Shown here one piece after another: positions 24,050-36,201 of a DNA stretch of 64,000 nucleotides. The position numbers and the translations under genes are program-made. Source of the stretch: Deinococcus koreensis (GTDB lineage: Bacteria; Deinococcota; Deinococci; Deinococcales; Deinococcaceae). Below the pieces are notes generated by a model. It had not been told where the DNA came from. It made no database searches and saw only the letters and a program-made list of their open reading frames with translations. Numbering within the stretch: position 1 is the first letter of the stretch; every line of letters starts with the position of its first letter. Location of the stretch: assembly GCF_002901445.1 (NCBI RefSeq), contig NZ_PPPD01000001.1, forward strand, positions 1,525,501 through 1,589,500, read 5' to 3'.

Positions 24050-24077
24050 TTGACTCACATTTCAGATCGTTTAAGGT
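24050..24077 (+). promoter_or_regulatory. Sigma-70-type promoter upstream of the 24386 gene
   Basis: TTGACT (24050-24055), a 16-bp spacer and TAAGGT (24072-24077) form the best -35/-10 pair seen in this spacer. Transcription would start near 24084, leaving an unusually long leader of about 300 bases. Inside it, about four 15-bp units built on CTGGAAAC occupy 24282-24340. No convincing gene lies in the leader. Confidence 0.55.
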
Positions 24078-24385
24078 GAAGCGGTTCCAATTAAAAGGAT
24101 CTGGCGTGTGAAGTCTTCGACATTCGGCTGTGGCCAATCGGGTCGGCCTGGTCGCTCCCGCTCCGCACCCCCCGCGCCCGACAATCTTGTGAGCCGACTC
24201 CTAACGTCGGCTTCGGGGCCGGGAGTACCCTCGGGGCATCTGTCCCTCTGGCCGCCCCCGCGTCCGGTCGCCTGCCCGCCGATTCTGGGAACCACCGCTG
24301 GAAACACCGATTCTGGAAACGTCAGTTCTGGAAACACCGTGCCCGCTCATGGTTCACCGACCGCCCCCGTCCTGGGAGGAGCCCT

Positions 24386-24817
24386 ATGCCGAACCGTCCG
24401 CGTCCGCAGCCACGTTCAGGTCTCGCGCACTTCACGATGCTCAGCCGGGGCCGGGTCTACGGCATCTTCCAGTCGCTCGAAGACGTCCAGCGCTGCGCCG
24501 CCCGCCTGCTGGAACTGGGCCTGGCCGATCAGGCCGTGCAGATCATCATGGGTGAGGACGGCGAATATGCCCTGGATGTCGACGGGCACCGCCACGGCGT
24601 CTGGGCACGCTTCCTGCGCCTGATGCAGGGCATGACCGACGAGCGCCCGCACATCGAACAGTACGTGCGCGCCCTGAGCTGCGGCGAGATCGTGCTGAGC
24701 GTGGACATGACCGGCTCGACCGGCGCCGTCGCGGCCGTCGCGGAGGCCTTCGCCATCGGCCGCGCCCGCTTCGTGAACTATTACGGCCCCTGGGTCGTGG
24801 AGCCGCTCAGGGCTTAG
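24386..24817 (+). CDS. Hypothetical protein
   Basis: A 143-residue soluble protein with no family I can name. After a basic Pro/Arg-rich N-terminus, the core alternates strands and helices (GRVYGIFQSLEDVQRCAARLL; GEIVLSVDMTGSTGAVAAVAEA; ARFVNYYGPWVVEPL). This is reminiscent of the small ferredoxin-like repeats in general-stress proteins, but I would not assign that. A strong GGAGG site lies six bases before the ATG; the ATG at 24437 would remove the basic tail. The gene has a long repeat-containing leader and ends at a long hairpin. Confidence 0.65.
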   Translation: MPNRPRPQPRSGLAHFTMLSRGRVYGIFQSLEDVQRCAARLLELGLADQAVQIIMGEDGEYALDVDGHRHGVWARFLRLMQGMTDERPHIEQYVRALSCGEIVLSVDMTGSTGAVAAVAEAFAIGRARFVNYYGPWVVEPLRA

Positions 24818-24822
24818 GGGAG

Positions 24823-24888
24823 GCGGAAGGCTCAAGGCAGAAGGCAGATGGCTCAAGATCTTCAAGCCATCTGCCTTCTGCCTTCCGC
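24823..24888. terminator. Long hairpin between convergent genes
   Basis: A perfect 20-bp stem (24834-24853 with 24865-24884) is built from iterated AAGGCAG/GGCAGATGGC units, with an 11-base loop. Flanking GCGGAAGG and CCTTCCGC offer an alternative pairing. It probably terminates both convergent genes. Confidence 0.65.
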
Positions 24889-24893
24889 GATCC

Positions 24894-26027
<1,134 letters not shown>

Positions 26028-26096
26028 GTCGGGTCAGAGAATATCACCGGGGCACGCGCCGCCCGCGGCCGCTCACGTTCCTGACGGGGTGACATT

Positions 26097-26142
26097 GGCG
26101 ATGGATGAACAGTCGCCGCGGCGATGGATGAACAGTCGCCGC
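26097..26142. repeat. Perfect tandem duplication of a 23-bp unit
   Basis: Two identical copies of a 23-mer beginning GGCGATGGATGAAC (26097-26119 and 26120-26142). Each contains a GGCGA...TCGCC inverted repeat. It lies in the divergent spacer between gltA and tsaB, about 55 bases upstream of the gltA -10 box. Confidence 0.8.
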
Positions 26143-26197
26143 CCGGCGGGCCGACCCCCCAGCCGACCCCCGCGCCGCCGCCCTAGAATGCCCCGCG

Positions 26198-26758
26198 ATG
26201 ACCCACCCGGAACCCGCCCCCGTGACCCTGGCGCTGGACACCGCCACGCCGTTCCTGACCCTGGCCCTGGCCTGGGCCGGCGGGGAGCGCGCGGTCTCGC
26301 GCGAGGTCGGGCGCGCCCACGCCGAGGAGTTGCCCGGCGCGGCGCGGGCGCTGTTCGAGCAGGCCGGGCTGCCCTTCCGAGCCCAGACCATCGTGATCGG
26401 CACCGGCCCCGGCTCGTATACCGGCGTGCGGGTGGGCGCGAGCTACGCGCTGGGGCTGGCCTCGGTGTGGGGCGCGCGGGTGCTGGGGGTCTGCACCCTG
26501 GAGGCGCTGGTGCGGGGCGACGGCCCCCAGGGCGTGTCGCTCGACGCTCGCAAGGGCAACGTGTACAGCGCGGTGTACGGCGTGCAGGGCGGCGTGGTGA
26601 CCTCGGCCCTGCACGCCCCGGCCAGGCGCCCCCTGGATGAGTTCGGGGGGCTGCTGGGCGGTCTCCCCCACCACCACGACCTCGCTCCGGCCGGGCTGGC
26701 CCTGCTGCGGGCGGGACTCGCCCACGGCGCGCCGGACTGGGCGCTGGCCTACCTGTGA
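26198..26758 (+). CDS. tsaB: tRNA threonylcarbamoyladenosine biosynthesis protein TsaB
   Basis: TsaB (YeaZ) scaffolds TsaD in making t6A37 on ANN-decoding tRNAs. The ASKHA-fold signatures are present: TLALDTATPFLTLAL, GRAHAEELP and GTGPGSYTGVRVGASYALGLA. At 186 residues it is on the short side, consistent with compact members. TAGAAT at 26184-26189 is eight bases upstream of the ATG. It stands alone, divergent from gltA. The following 190-base spacer contains TGTGAAGC/GCTTCACA inverted arms near 26810-26855 but no gene. Confidence 0.93.
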   Translation: MTHPEPAPVTLALDTATPFLTLALAWAGGERAVSREVGRAHAEELPGAARALFEQAGLPFRAQTIVIGTGPGSYTGVRVGASYALGLASVWGARVLGVCTLEALVRGDGPQGVSLDARKGNVYSAVYGVQGGVVTSALHAPARRPLDEFGGLLGGLPHHHDLAPAGLALLRAGLAHGAPDWALAYL

Positions 26759-26949
26759 TGGCCTGCCTGTGAGGCCCCCCCAGGCAGGGGTCAGGGAAGG
26801 GCCTCAGCATGTGAAGCATGAGTTTTTGCCAATGCAGGAAGCTTCACACTGGGGCCTTCCAGCCCCTGTGACACGCCGCTGCCCCAACGTGAGACATGAG
26901 CGTCCGGATCGGCGGCTCCTCACACGTCTCCCCCGTCTACTGCGGAGCG

Positions 26950-27801
26950 ATGATCAAGTCGACCCCTGCCCTGCTTCCCCTCGCCCTGAGCCTGCTGCTC
27001 GCCTCCTGCGGTCAGGTGGCCCAGCCCACTGCCGCGCCCACCCCCAGCACCTCCCCGGCCGCCCAGCCCCAGCCGGCGGCGGGCGCTGGTGAGCTGAAGG
27101 CGCAGGCCGTGGCCGGCAGCACCACCCTGAGCGCCGGGCAGACCCGGCAGTTCACCGTGACGATCGGCGGCCAGCCCGCGCAGACCGGACAGCTGGTGTG
27201 GACGACCAGCAACGCCGGGGTCGCCAGCGTGACCCAGAGCGGTCTGGTCACCGCCCGGGCCGCCGGCACCGCCACGGTTCGCACCGCGATGGCCAGCAAC
27301 CCCGCCGCGTTCATCGATTTCCCGATCGTCGTGCAGGCGGCCACCACGACCACGCCGCCCCCCACCACCCCGCCCAGCACGACCCCCAGCGGCACCTTCG
27401 CCCAGCGCGTGCTGGCGCTGACCAACGCCGCCCGCGCGCAGGCGCGAACCTGTGGCACCGCGTCCTACGCTGCCACCACGCCGCTGGCCTACAACGCCGC
27501 GCTGGAGAAGGCCGCCCAGGCCCACGCCGCCGACATGGCCGCCAAGAACTACTTCTCGCACACCAGCCAGGACGGCCGCAGCTTCTCGCAGCGCATCACG
27601 GCCGCCGGCTACTCCTGGACGCGCATCGCCGAGAACATCGCCGCCGGGCAGACCACTCCGGACAGCGTGGTCGCCGGCTGGCTCCAGAGCCCCGGCCACT
27701 GCGCCAACATCATGAACCCGGCCCTGAGGGAACTGGGCGTGGGCTACGCGCAGGGCGGTTCCTACGGCCACTACTGGGTGCAGGACTTCGGCACCCGGTA
27801 A
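26950..27801 (+). CDS. CAP-domain lipoprotein with bacterial Ig-like domain
   Basis: A 283-residue secreted lipoprotein with lipobox LLLASC. Residues about 50-130 form a BIG2-type Ig-like module (LSAGQTRQFTVTIGGQPAQTG ... GVASVTQSGLVTARAAGTATV). After a Thr/Pro linker, residues about 150-283 form a CAP/SCP domain (LEKAAQAHAADMAAKNYFSH; RIAENIAAGQ; GWLQSPGHCANIMNPALRELGVG; HYWVQDFG), with the CAP cavity residues present. CAP proteins in bacteria are surface-exposed and of uncertain function. I chose the ATG at 26950 because it gives a clean signal peptide; a GGAG site is adjacent. Confidence 0.88.
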   Translation: MIKSTPALLPLALSLLLASCGQVAQPTAAPTPSTSPAAQPQPAAGAGELKAQAVAGSTTLSAGQTRQFTVTIGGQPAQTGQLVWTTSNAGVASVTQSGLVTARAAGTATVRTAMASNPAAFIDFPIVVQAATTTTPPPTTPPSTTPSGTFAQRVLALTNAARAQARTCGTASYAATTPLAYNAALEKAAQAHAADMAAKNYFSHTSQDGRSFSQRITAAGYSWTRIAENIAAGQTTPDSVVAGWLQSPGHCANIMNPALRELGVGYAQGGSYGHYWVQDFGTR

Positions 27802-27857
27802 GGTTCAAAGTGAAGGGCGGCCACGCTGATGTCGTGGCCGCCCTCATCTTTCGCCCC

Positions 27858-28190
27858 CTACAAGGTCGCGTCATCATCCATGTCCACCCTGGTGTCATAC
27901 GGGATGGTGCCAGCCTCGTACATCTTCAGTGTGCAGCCACTGCCGAAAGCGTGGTGTTCGCCCGTGGCCCGCCGGACGATCAGCGGGCCACCTCCGACCA
28001 GCAGATCCTGAAAATCGGGTGTCTCCTGATGGATGACGCTGTTCACGAAGCAGACCCAGCCGTATGGTTTTTCCTGCGTGAACCCGTCGAAGATGACGAC
28101 TTGCACTTTGCCATCCCAGTCCGGGATGCGTGGGACATTCCTCCGACTGACATACCGGTGAACGAGCGCCCGGGCTGCCAAAAAATCCAT
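27858..28190 (-). CDS. Imm35/YrhB-like immunity-domain protein
   Basis: A 110-residue protein whose centre matches the Imm35 (YrhB) fold: KPYGWVCFVNSVIHQETPDF, then VGGGPLIVRRATGEHHAFGSG and a C-terminal acidic tail. Imm35 proteins are typically immunity partners of polymorphic toxins. No toxin gene is visible nearby. The ATG at 28190 lies 31 bases after the stop of the P450 gene on the same strand, so it may be the last gene of the marR-P450 transcript. An upstream in-frame extension to 28256 is not family-like and was excluded. Confidence 0.68.
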   Translation of the reverse strand: MDFLAARALVHRYVSRRNVPRIPDWDGKVQVVIFDGFTQEKPYGWVCFVNSVIHQETPDFQDLLVGGGPLIVRRATGEHHAFGSGCTLKMYEAGTIPYDTRVDMDDDATL

Positions 28191-28221
28191 ACGCCCAGGC
28201 TCCGCCACCACACAGTCTCCG

Positions 28222-29459
<1,238 letters not shown>

Positions 29460-29463
<4 letters not shown>

Positions 29464-29990
29464 GGGGTCTCCTTGGGGGCAAGGTCGGTGGGCAGGGCGC
29501 TCTGGCTCAGCGAGGCGAGGCGTTCGAGGCCGGCGGTCAACGGCTCCAGCCCCGGCCCGAGCGCCTGCAGTGACGGCTGAACCAGGGTGGTCACGGTCTG
29601 CAGTGCGGCGTCCCAGAGGCTCTGCCCGGACAGCGTGACCTCCAGGCGGCGCGAGCGGGCATTCGCCGGATCGGTGGTACGGGTGATGGCCTGCAGCCCC
29701 GTCAGGCGGTCGAGAATGCGGGTCATCTCGTAGCGGGGCACGTCCAGCACGCGCGCCAGCTCGCCCGGCGAGGTCGGGGCGCCCTGCACATAACTCAGGG
29801 CAATGAAGGCCCGCAGGTCGAGCCCGTGCAGGCGCAGCAGTTCGCCGTTCACACGGCCCGACAGGCCCTGCCACACCGCCCAGTAGGCGTTCAGGAAGCG
29901 CAGGGGCTGGGAGCTGGGCAGCTGGGGGCTGGGCGGCTGGGCACTGGGATCGGGCGGTCGCCCTGAGCGTGGATCGGCAGATGGAGGCAC
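29460..29990 (-). CDS. MarR-family transcriptional regulator
   Basis: A winged-helix dimer-forming regulator of about 176 residues. The MarR core reads [41 protein letters not shown], and the wing [15 protein letters not shown]. The N-terminus is a Pro/Ser/Gln-rich extension encoded by iterated GCTGGG repeats. I chose the GTG at 29990 because CATACT (29997-30002) ends six bases upstream. That box lies inside the palindrome GTTGCA-GTA-TGCAAC, suggesting autoregulation. It is co-transcribed with the downstream P450 and divergent from a second P450. Confidence 0.85.
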
Positions 29991-29991
29991 C

Positions 29992-30006
29992 GTTGCAGTA
30001 TGCAAC
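29992..30006. promoter_or_regulatory. Candidate MarR operator GTTGCA-N3-TGCAAC
   Basis: Perfect 6-bp arms around GTA lie in the spacer between the marR-P450 operon and the divergent P450 gene, covering the marR -10 box. Its size is typical for MarR-family sites, so repression of marR and perhaps of both P450 genes is inferred. Confidence 0.55.
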
Positions 30007-30094
30007 TGTCGGGCCGGGACGCCTGCCCCCGGCCGCAGCCCGGTGGGGGCACGGCGCCGCGCTTCCCGCCTACACTGGAGGCTCAGGAGGACAT

Positions 30095-31291
30095 ATGACG
30101 GCTCCCCGCGCTGCTCTCCCCGCCGGCCTCTTCGCCCCGGACATCCTGGCCGATCCCTACCCCATGTACGCCGACCTGCGCGCCCGGAGCGGCGCCTTCT
30201 GGCAGGCGCACCCGCAGGGCGAGGGCGGCATGTGGATGTTCACCCGCCACGCGGACGTGGAACAGGTGCTGAAAGACACGCGGCTGACCAAGGACGCCAG
30301 CAGGGTGCGCGACGTGGGCGCCCAGGCCATGCCCGGCCACATGCTCGACCGCGACCCGCCGGACCATACCCGGATGCGGAAGCTGGTGGCCCACGCCTTC
30401 ACGCCGCGCGTGATCGAGGAGCAGGAGGGGCACATCCGCGACATCGCCCGCACGCTGCTGGAACAGGTGGCGCCGGGCGAGCCCTTCGAGGCCATGACGG
30501 GCTACGCCATGCCCCTGCCGGTGATCGTGATCGCGGAGCTGCTGGGCGTGCCCCCGGAAGACCGCGAGCTGTTCCGCCGCTGGTCCGGCGACTTCATCGA
30601 CGGCGGCGACTTCGCCACCGCCACGCCGGAGTCGGCGGCGCGGGCGCAGCAGGGGATCATGGCGCTGGGGCAGTATTTCGGCGAACTGGTCGAGACACGC
30701 CGCGCCCAGCCCAGGGACGACCTGATCAGCCACCTCGTGCGCGCCGAGGACGAACTGGGCGCCCTGCGGCCCGGCGAGCTGGTGTCGAACTGCCTGCTGC
30801 TGGTCATCGCCGGGCACGAGACGACCGTGAACCTGATCGGCAACGGCCTGAAGGCCCTGCTCGACCACCCGCAGGAGCTGGAGCGCCTGCGCGCCCAGCC
30901 CGCGCTGATGCCCGGCGCCATCGAGGAGATGCTGCGCTACGACCCGCCCGTGCAGCGCGCCCTGTTCCGCGCCGCGCTGGAGGACGTCGAGATCGGCGGC
31001 CAGCACGTGGGGCAGGGCGAGCAGGTCAGCGCCATCATCGGGGCTGCCAACCGCGACCCGGCCGCCTTCGTAGAGCCCGACCGCTTCGACATCGGGCGCA
31101 GCCCCAACCGCCACCTCTCGTTCGGGCGCGGCCTGCACTTCTGCCTGGGCGCCCCGCTGGCGAAGCTGGAAGCCCGCGTGGCCTTCGAGGAAGTCCTGAA
31201 GGTGTTTCCGCGGATGGAGCTGAAGTCGTTCACCCGCCGCCCGAGCACGATGTTCAGGGGGCTGGGGGAGTTGTGGGTGGAGTCGGGTTGA
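30095..31291 (+). CDS. Cytochrome P450 (CYP107-like)
   Basis: A second P450, 398 residues. The heme-ligand motif is FGRGLHFCLG with Cys at about residue 350. The I-helix is IAGHETTVNL and the ExxR motif is EEMLRYDPPVQ. The N-terminus (LADPYPMYADLRA) is typical of soluble bacterial P450s that modify macrolide- or terpene-like substrates; the actual substrate is unknown. TACACT (30071-30076) and a strong AGGAGG six bases before the ATG define a short-leader transcript. It faces away from the MarR regulator, with the operator-like palindrome between them. A GGGAAGCG/CGCTTCCC hairpin (31308-31346) follows. Confidence 0.93.
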   Translation: MTAPRAALPAGLFAPDILADPYPMYADLRARSGAFWQAHPQGEGGMWMFTRHADVEQVLKDTRLTKDASRVRDVGAQAMPGHMLDRDPPDHTRMRKLVAHAFTPRVIEEQEGHIRDIARTLLEQVAPGEPFEAMTGYAMPLPVIVIAELLGVPPEDRELFRRWSGDFIDGGDFATATPESAARAQQGIMALGQYFGELVETRRAQPRDDLISHLVRAEDELGALRPGELVSNCLLLVIAGHETTVNLIGNGLKALLDHPQELERLRAQPALMPGAIEEMLRYDPPVQRALFRAALEDVEIGGQHVGQGEQVSAIIGAANRDPAAFVEPDRFDIGRSPNRHLSFGRGLHFCLGAPLAKLEARVAFEEVLKVFPRMELKSFTRRPSTMFRGLGELWVESG

Positions 31292-31307
31292 GCCCAGAAG
31301 GGGAGGA

Positions 31308-31346
31308 GGGAAGCGCCTGAAGTGATCGCCTCCCCCTCCGCTTCCC
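31308..31346. terminator. Hairpin between convergent P450 and AmiS genes
   Basis: GGGAAGCG (31308-31315) pairs with CGCTTCCC (31339-31346), with further G/C-rich pairing inside. It is placed between the stop codons at 31291 and 31366. Confidence 0.45.
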
Positions 31347-31365
31347 GTGGCCCTCCTGTGGAGCT

Positions 31366-31857
31366 TTACCAGCGGCCGGTCAGCATCATGAACGATGGCA
31401 GTACCAGCGCGCCGAAGACCACGGCCAACGTGTAGAAGCCGGTGATCTGCTGCAAGGACTTTCCAAAGGCCAGCACGGCGGCGAACAGCACGAACAGCAC
31501 GCCGTAGCTGAGAGACATGGCCGCCAGCCGTCCATCGGCAGCCAGGACGTTGAAGGCGAACAGCACGCACACGATGGCGCCGAAGATCGAGTAATAGCCC
31601 GCCGTGGCCGCCGAGTAGCCCCACACCAGTGCCGCCCCGACCAGCAGGTACACGATGGCGAAGGTGCCGACCAGCACTGCCGCGAAGGTGGCTCCGCCCT
31701 TGGGATCGGAGGTGAAGATGAAGAACGCGGCCAGGATACCCAGCACACCGGCGATCAGGTTCATGGGGCCGACATCCTTACCCTCCAGCCGGCCCAGCAG
31801 GAACAGCGCGTTGATGAACAGCACGGCGGCATACAGCATGAGCGCGATCGGAACCAT
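31366..31857 (-). CDS. AmiS/UreI-family membrane channel
   Basis: A 163-residue protein with about six transmembrane helices, matching the AmiS/UreI family of amide and urea channels (ALMLYAAVLFINALFLLGRLEG; MNLIAGVLGILAAFFI; GYSAATAGYYSIFGAIVC). Uptake of urea or short amides is the known family role, but no urease or amidase genes are adjacent. AAGGAG lies upstream of the ATG, so the message has a leader. The 304-base spacer 31858-32161 is less GC-rich than its surroundings and holds no gene I can support. Confidence 0.8.
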   Translation of the reverse strand: MVPIALMLYAAVLFINALFLLGRLEGKDVGPMNLIAGVLGILAAFFIFTSDPKGGATFAAVLVGTFAIVYLLVGAALVWGYSAATAGYYSIFGAIVCVLFAFNVLAADGRLAAMSLSYGVLFVLFAAVLAFGKSLQQITGFYTLAVVFGALVLPSFMMLTGRW

Positions 31858-32161
31858 GTCAGAGTCTCCTTGTGTCTGTAGGGCACGGAGCTACAGGGCG
31901 GTTCCCGGGCCATGACAAGACCGGGGAACTCGTCGGCCAGCGGGCAGCTGGTCTGCACACATCCAGAGTCTGGCCCGGACGCGAACCTGACCAGAGTTAC
32001 AATTTGAGGCTTCTGTACGTTATGACACAGTTGGTTGGAAGCACGTTGGTCGGGGCAAGCCCCTCCGCCCCAGCCTGCGCCCGGGGATCGACAGCCGAGG
32101 AGGCATCAGGGCTGCCCAGTCACCCTCTCGGATGGCCGCACCGAACCCCTCTCATACCCGT

Positions 32162-33724
<1,563 letters not shown>

Positions 33725-33799
33725 GCCCCACTGTAGCGAAAAGGGCGCCGCTGCCAAACGCTCGTTTGGTCAGCGGCGTGACCCGCTTGGAGACAACCC

Positions 33800-34288
33800 T
33801 CAGCGCGCCGGCATGGCGCCCAGCAGCGCCCGGGCCTGTTCGGCCACCGCCGCGTCGGCCAGCAGCACGTACTGGTCGGCGCGCATCCCGCCGATGGACG
33901 TGAAATCGCGCCGTCCGCCCGACATGGCGTAGCCCACCAGACTCCAGGCCAGACCGGTGATGGCGCCCATCACGATGCCGTAGCCGATGGCGTACAGCAG
34001 ATTGCCGCCGCCCAGCCCCAGCAGCCCGAACAGCAGCCCCACGAACAGCCCGATGCCCATGCCCTGGCCGAAGCCCAGGGAGGCGGCGCGCCCCCAGTCC
34101 AGGCGGCCCGTGACCTGCTCGATGGTCTTCAGGCCCTCGCCCACGATGGCCATGCGCTCCACCGGGAAGCGCTGGTCGCTCAGGTAGTCCATGGCCCGCT
34201 GCGCCTCCGGGTAGGTGGCGTAGGTCGCCACGCTCACGCGGGCGGACTGGTCGGGAATCAGGGCGGCGCGGGGGTCGGGCTGGGTCAT
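33800..34288 (-). CDS. General stress protein (17M-like) with glycine-rich membrane segment
   Basis: A 162-residue protein. Residues about 15-70 resemble the YflT/general stress protein 17M domain (VATYATYPEAQRAMDYLSDQRFPVERMAIVGEG). A Gly-rich hydrophobic hairpin follows (GFGQGMGIGLFVGLLFGLLGLGGGNLLYAIGYG), suggesting membrane insertion. The role is unknown, probably stress-associated. AAAGGA upstream suggests a leadered start, with TACGCT about 25 bases before the ATG. The 215-base spacer upstream to xpt shows nothing else recognisable. Confidence 0.75.
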   Translation of the reverse strand: MTQPDPRAALIPDQSARVSVATYATYPEAQRAMDYLSDQRFPVERMAIVGEGLKTIEQVTGRLDWGRAASLGFGQGMGIGLFVGLLFGLLGLGGGNLLYAIGYGIVMGAITGLAWSLVGYAMSGGRRDFTSIGGMRADQYVLLADAAVAEQARALLGAMPAR

Positions 34289-34503
34289 GGGGTCACGTCC
34301 TTTGCTCCAGCGTAGGCAGCGCCGCCGCCGGTCGTCTGAGGAGAGGGTTGAAGGGTCTTTAAAGCAGTCGTCCGAACTCCAGCGTCCGGCAAAGAGCGTC
34401 CGACGCTTCCCTTCTGTGCCCAGCAGCCTGACCGGTTCCCTGTGCCCGGTGAACTTCGCTCGTGGCGCCCGGCCAGAGCGGACATCTCTTCATGGCCGAC
34501 GCT

Positions 34504-35085
34504 TCAGCGCCCCGCCTCCACCACGATCCCCTCCGCCTCGCTCATGCGGACGATGTTCGCCAGGGTGTGGATGGGCACGTTCAGGTCGGCGAGTTTGGCG
34601 CGGCCCTCCTCGAACTGCTTTTCCACCACGCAGCCCAGGCCCAGCAGCGTGGCCCCGCTCTGGGCGATGATCCCCGACAGCGCCCGCAGCGTGCCGCCCG
34701 AGGCCAGGAAGTCGTCGATGACCACCACCCGGTCGCCCGCGCCCAGGAACTCGGACGAGATGAACAGGTCGACCGTGCCGCCCTTGGTGCGGCTGACCGA
34801 CTGGGCCGTAAACGCGGGCTCCTTCATGGTCAGCGGCTTCTTCTTGCGGGCGTACACCATCGGCACGCCCAGTTCCATGGCCGCCGAGATGGCCGGCGCG
34901 ATGCCGCTGACCTCGATGGTCAGCACCTTGTTGGGGGCCAGCGGCCTGAAGCGCGCGGCGAACTGCTGCCCCATCTCGCGCGTCAGGTGGGGCAGCAGTT
35001 GATGGTTGACCAGCCCGTCGACCTTCAGGAAACCGCCGGGAAGGATGACGCCCTGCTCGCGGATGGCCTGCACCAGAGACTCCAT
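34504..35085 (-). CDS. xpt: Xanthine phosphoribosyltransferase
   Basis: Purine salvage enzyme making XMP from xanthine and PRPP. The 193-residue protein has the PRPP-binding loop [13 protein letters not shown] and the type-specific N-terminus [28 protein letters not shown] used the ATG at 35085, not the longer in-frame start at 35160, because TACACT (35093-35098) ends seven bases upstream and the alignable protein begins there. The leaderless arrangement excludes the purine riboswitch that controls xpt in Bacillus. Confidence 0.95.
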   Translation of the reverse strand: MESLVQAIREQGVILPGGFLKVDGLVNHQLLPHLTREMGQQFAARFRPLAPNKVLTIEVSGIAPAISAAMELGVPMVYARKKKPLTMKEPAFTAQSVSRTKGGTVDLFISSEFLGAGDRVVVIDDFLASGGTLRALSGIIAQSGATLLGLGCVVEKQFEEGRAKLADLNVPIHTLANIVRMSEAEGIVVEAGR

Positions 35086-35160
35086 GGGGGCGAGTGTAGC
35101 GGGAGAGACGCGCCCTGGACTGAGGAGTGGGCTCTGGACCCTGAAAGGGATCAGTTTCAT

Positions 35161-35231
35161 ACCTCATAGCCCATAGCCCAAAGCTCATAGCCATCTGCCA
35201 TCCGCCATCCGCCATCTGCCATCCTCCCCCC
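35161..35231. repeat. Iterated CATAGCC / GCCATCTGCCATCC repeat in divergent spacer
   Basis: A run of degenerate 7-8-mers, CATAGCC-type units followed by GCCATCC/GCCATCT units, fills the spacer between xpt and the phosphotransferase gene. The last unit (CATCCT, 35220-35225) sits six bases before the ATG at 35232, where a -10 box is expected. Confidence 0.6.
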
Positions 35232-36161
35232 ATGCCCGACCTCCCCGACCTGACCCCGGCCGAACTGGACGCCTTCACCCGCCTCTATGGCCTGCAGGGG
35301 CCGCTGGAGCGGCTGCCGTCGGTGGGCATCGTGAACCGGGTCTACGCGGGGACACTCCGGGGGGCGCGGGTCGTGCTGCGGGTGCCCATGCCGGGCGACC
35401 ACGACGACACGCTGACCGAGAGCGCCGCCGTGCCCGCCGCCTTCCAGGCCGGCATCCGCACGCCCGAACTGCTGATCTTCGACGACGAGCGCCGTGTGGT
35501 CGACGCGCCCGTGACCGTCTATGCCTTCGCCGAGGGCCGCAGTCTGGAGGGCTACGGCTGGGCCCCCGGCGACCGGCGCCTGACCCGTGCCTGGAGGGAG
35601 GCCGGGCGTGAGCTGGCGGCGCTGCACGCGGGCGTGACGGCCGCGCCCGATCCGCACGGGCGGCTGGAGGTGATCGCGCCCGTGAACACCGGGCGCACCC
35701 TCCAGCGGGTGACCCAGGGTGGCCACCTGGCCCGGCAGGAGGCCGAGTGGGCGACCTGCACGGTGGCCCGGCTGCTGCAGGAGAATCCTCCCCCCACCAC
35801 CCCCGCCTTCCTGCACAACGACCTGCACGCCGGCAACCTGATGGTGACGGAGGGCGGCGAGGTCACGGCGCTGATCGACTGGGGCGACGCCGGCTGGGGC
35901 GACCCGGTGCTCGACCTGTGTTACGCCGGGCCGCTCGCCGCGCCCGATCTGCTGCGCGGCTACGAGGACGTGACCGGGCTGGACGGCGGCGCCCGGCTGC
36001 GCCTGCTGGCCTACCTGCTGAACGACGCCACCCGCCGCCTGACCACGCCCCCGAACCCGGACGCCCCGCAGCTGTGGTACACCCACCCCGGCACGGCCCT
36101 GACGCAGCTCCTGCGCGTGGCACCGCAATTCCCCCAGTGGGCAGCGGAGCTGGGGCGCTGA
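35232..36161 (+). CDS. Aminoglycoside phosphotransferase-family kinase
   Basis: A 309-residue small-molecule kinase of the APH/choline-kinase fold. The catalytic loop is FLHNDLHAGNLMV (Asp base, Asn metal ligand) and the metal-binding DFG equivalent is ALIDWGDAGWGDP. An N-terminal ATP-binding beta region (GIVNRVYAGTLRGARVVLRVPM) is present. The family includes antibiotic, homoserine, fructosamine and thiamine kinases, so the substrate is open. A CATCCT box derived from the upstream repeat lies six bases before the start. Confidence 0.85.
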   Translation: MPDLPDLTPAELDAFTRLYGLQGPLERLPSVGIVNRVYAGTLRGARVVLRVPMPGDHDDTLTESAAVPAAFQAGIRTPELLIFDDERRVVDAPVTVYAFAEGRSLEGYGWAPGDRRLTRAWREAGRELAALHAGVTAAPDPHGRLEVIAPVNTGRTLQRVTQGGHLARQEAEWATCTVARLLQENPPPTTPAFLHNDLHAGNLMVTEGGEVTALIDWGDAGWGDPVLDLCYAGPLAAPDLLRGYEDVTGLDGGARLRLLAYLLNDATRRLTTPPNPDAPQLWYTHPGTALTQLLRVAPQFPQWAAELGR

Positions 36162-36201
36162 GCTTTCCACACGACCTGCCCGCCGAGTCATGATGTTCCC
36201 C

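Noticed and set aside
24108..24385. Protein-coding gene in the long leader before 24386
   Set aside because: The open frame from the GTG at 24108 is Ser/Pro/Arg-rich low complexity, contains the iterated repeat and continues out of frame into the downstream gene.
34504..35170. Purine riboswitch for xpt
   Set aside because: The -10 box lies seven bases before the start codon, leaving no leader, and the upstream sequence is the iterated CATAGCC/GCCATCC repeat.
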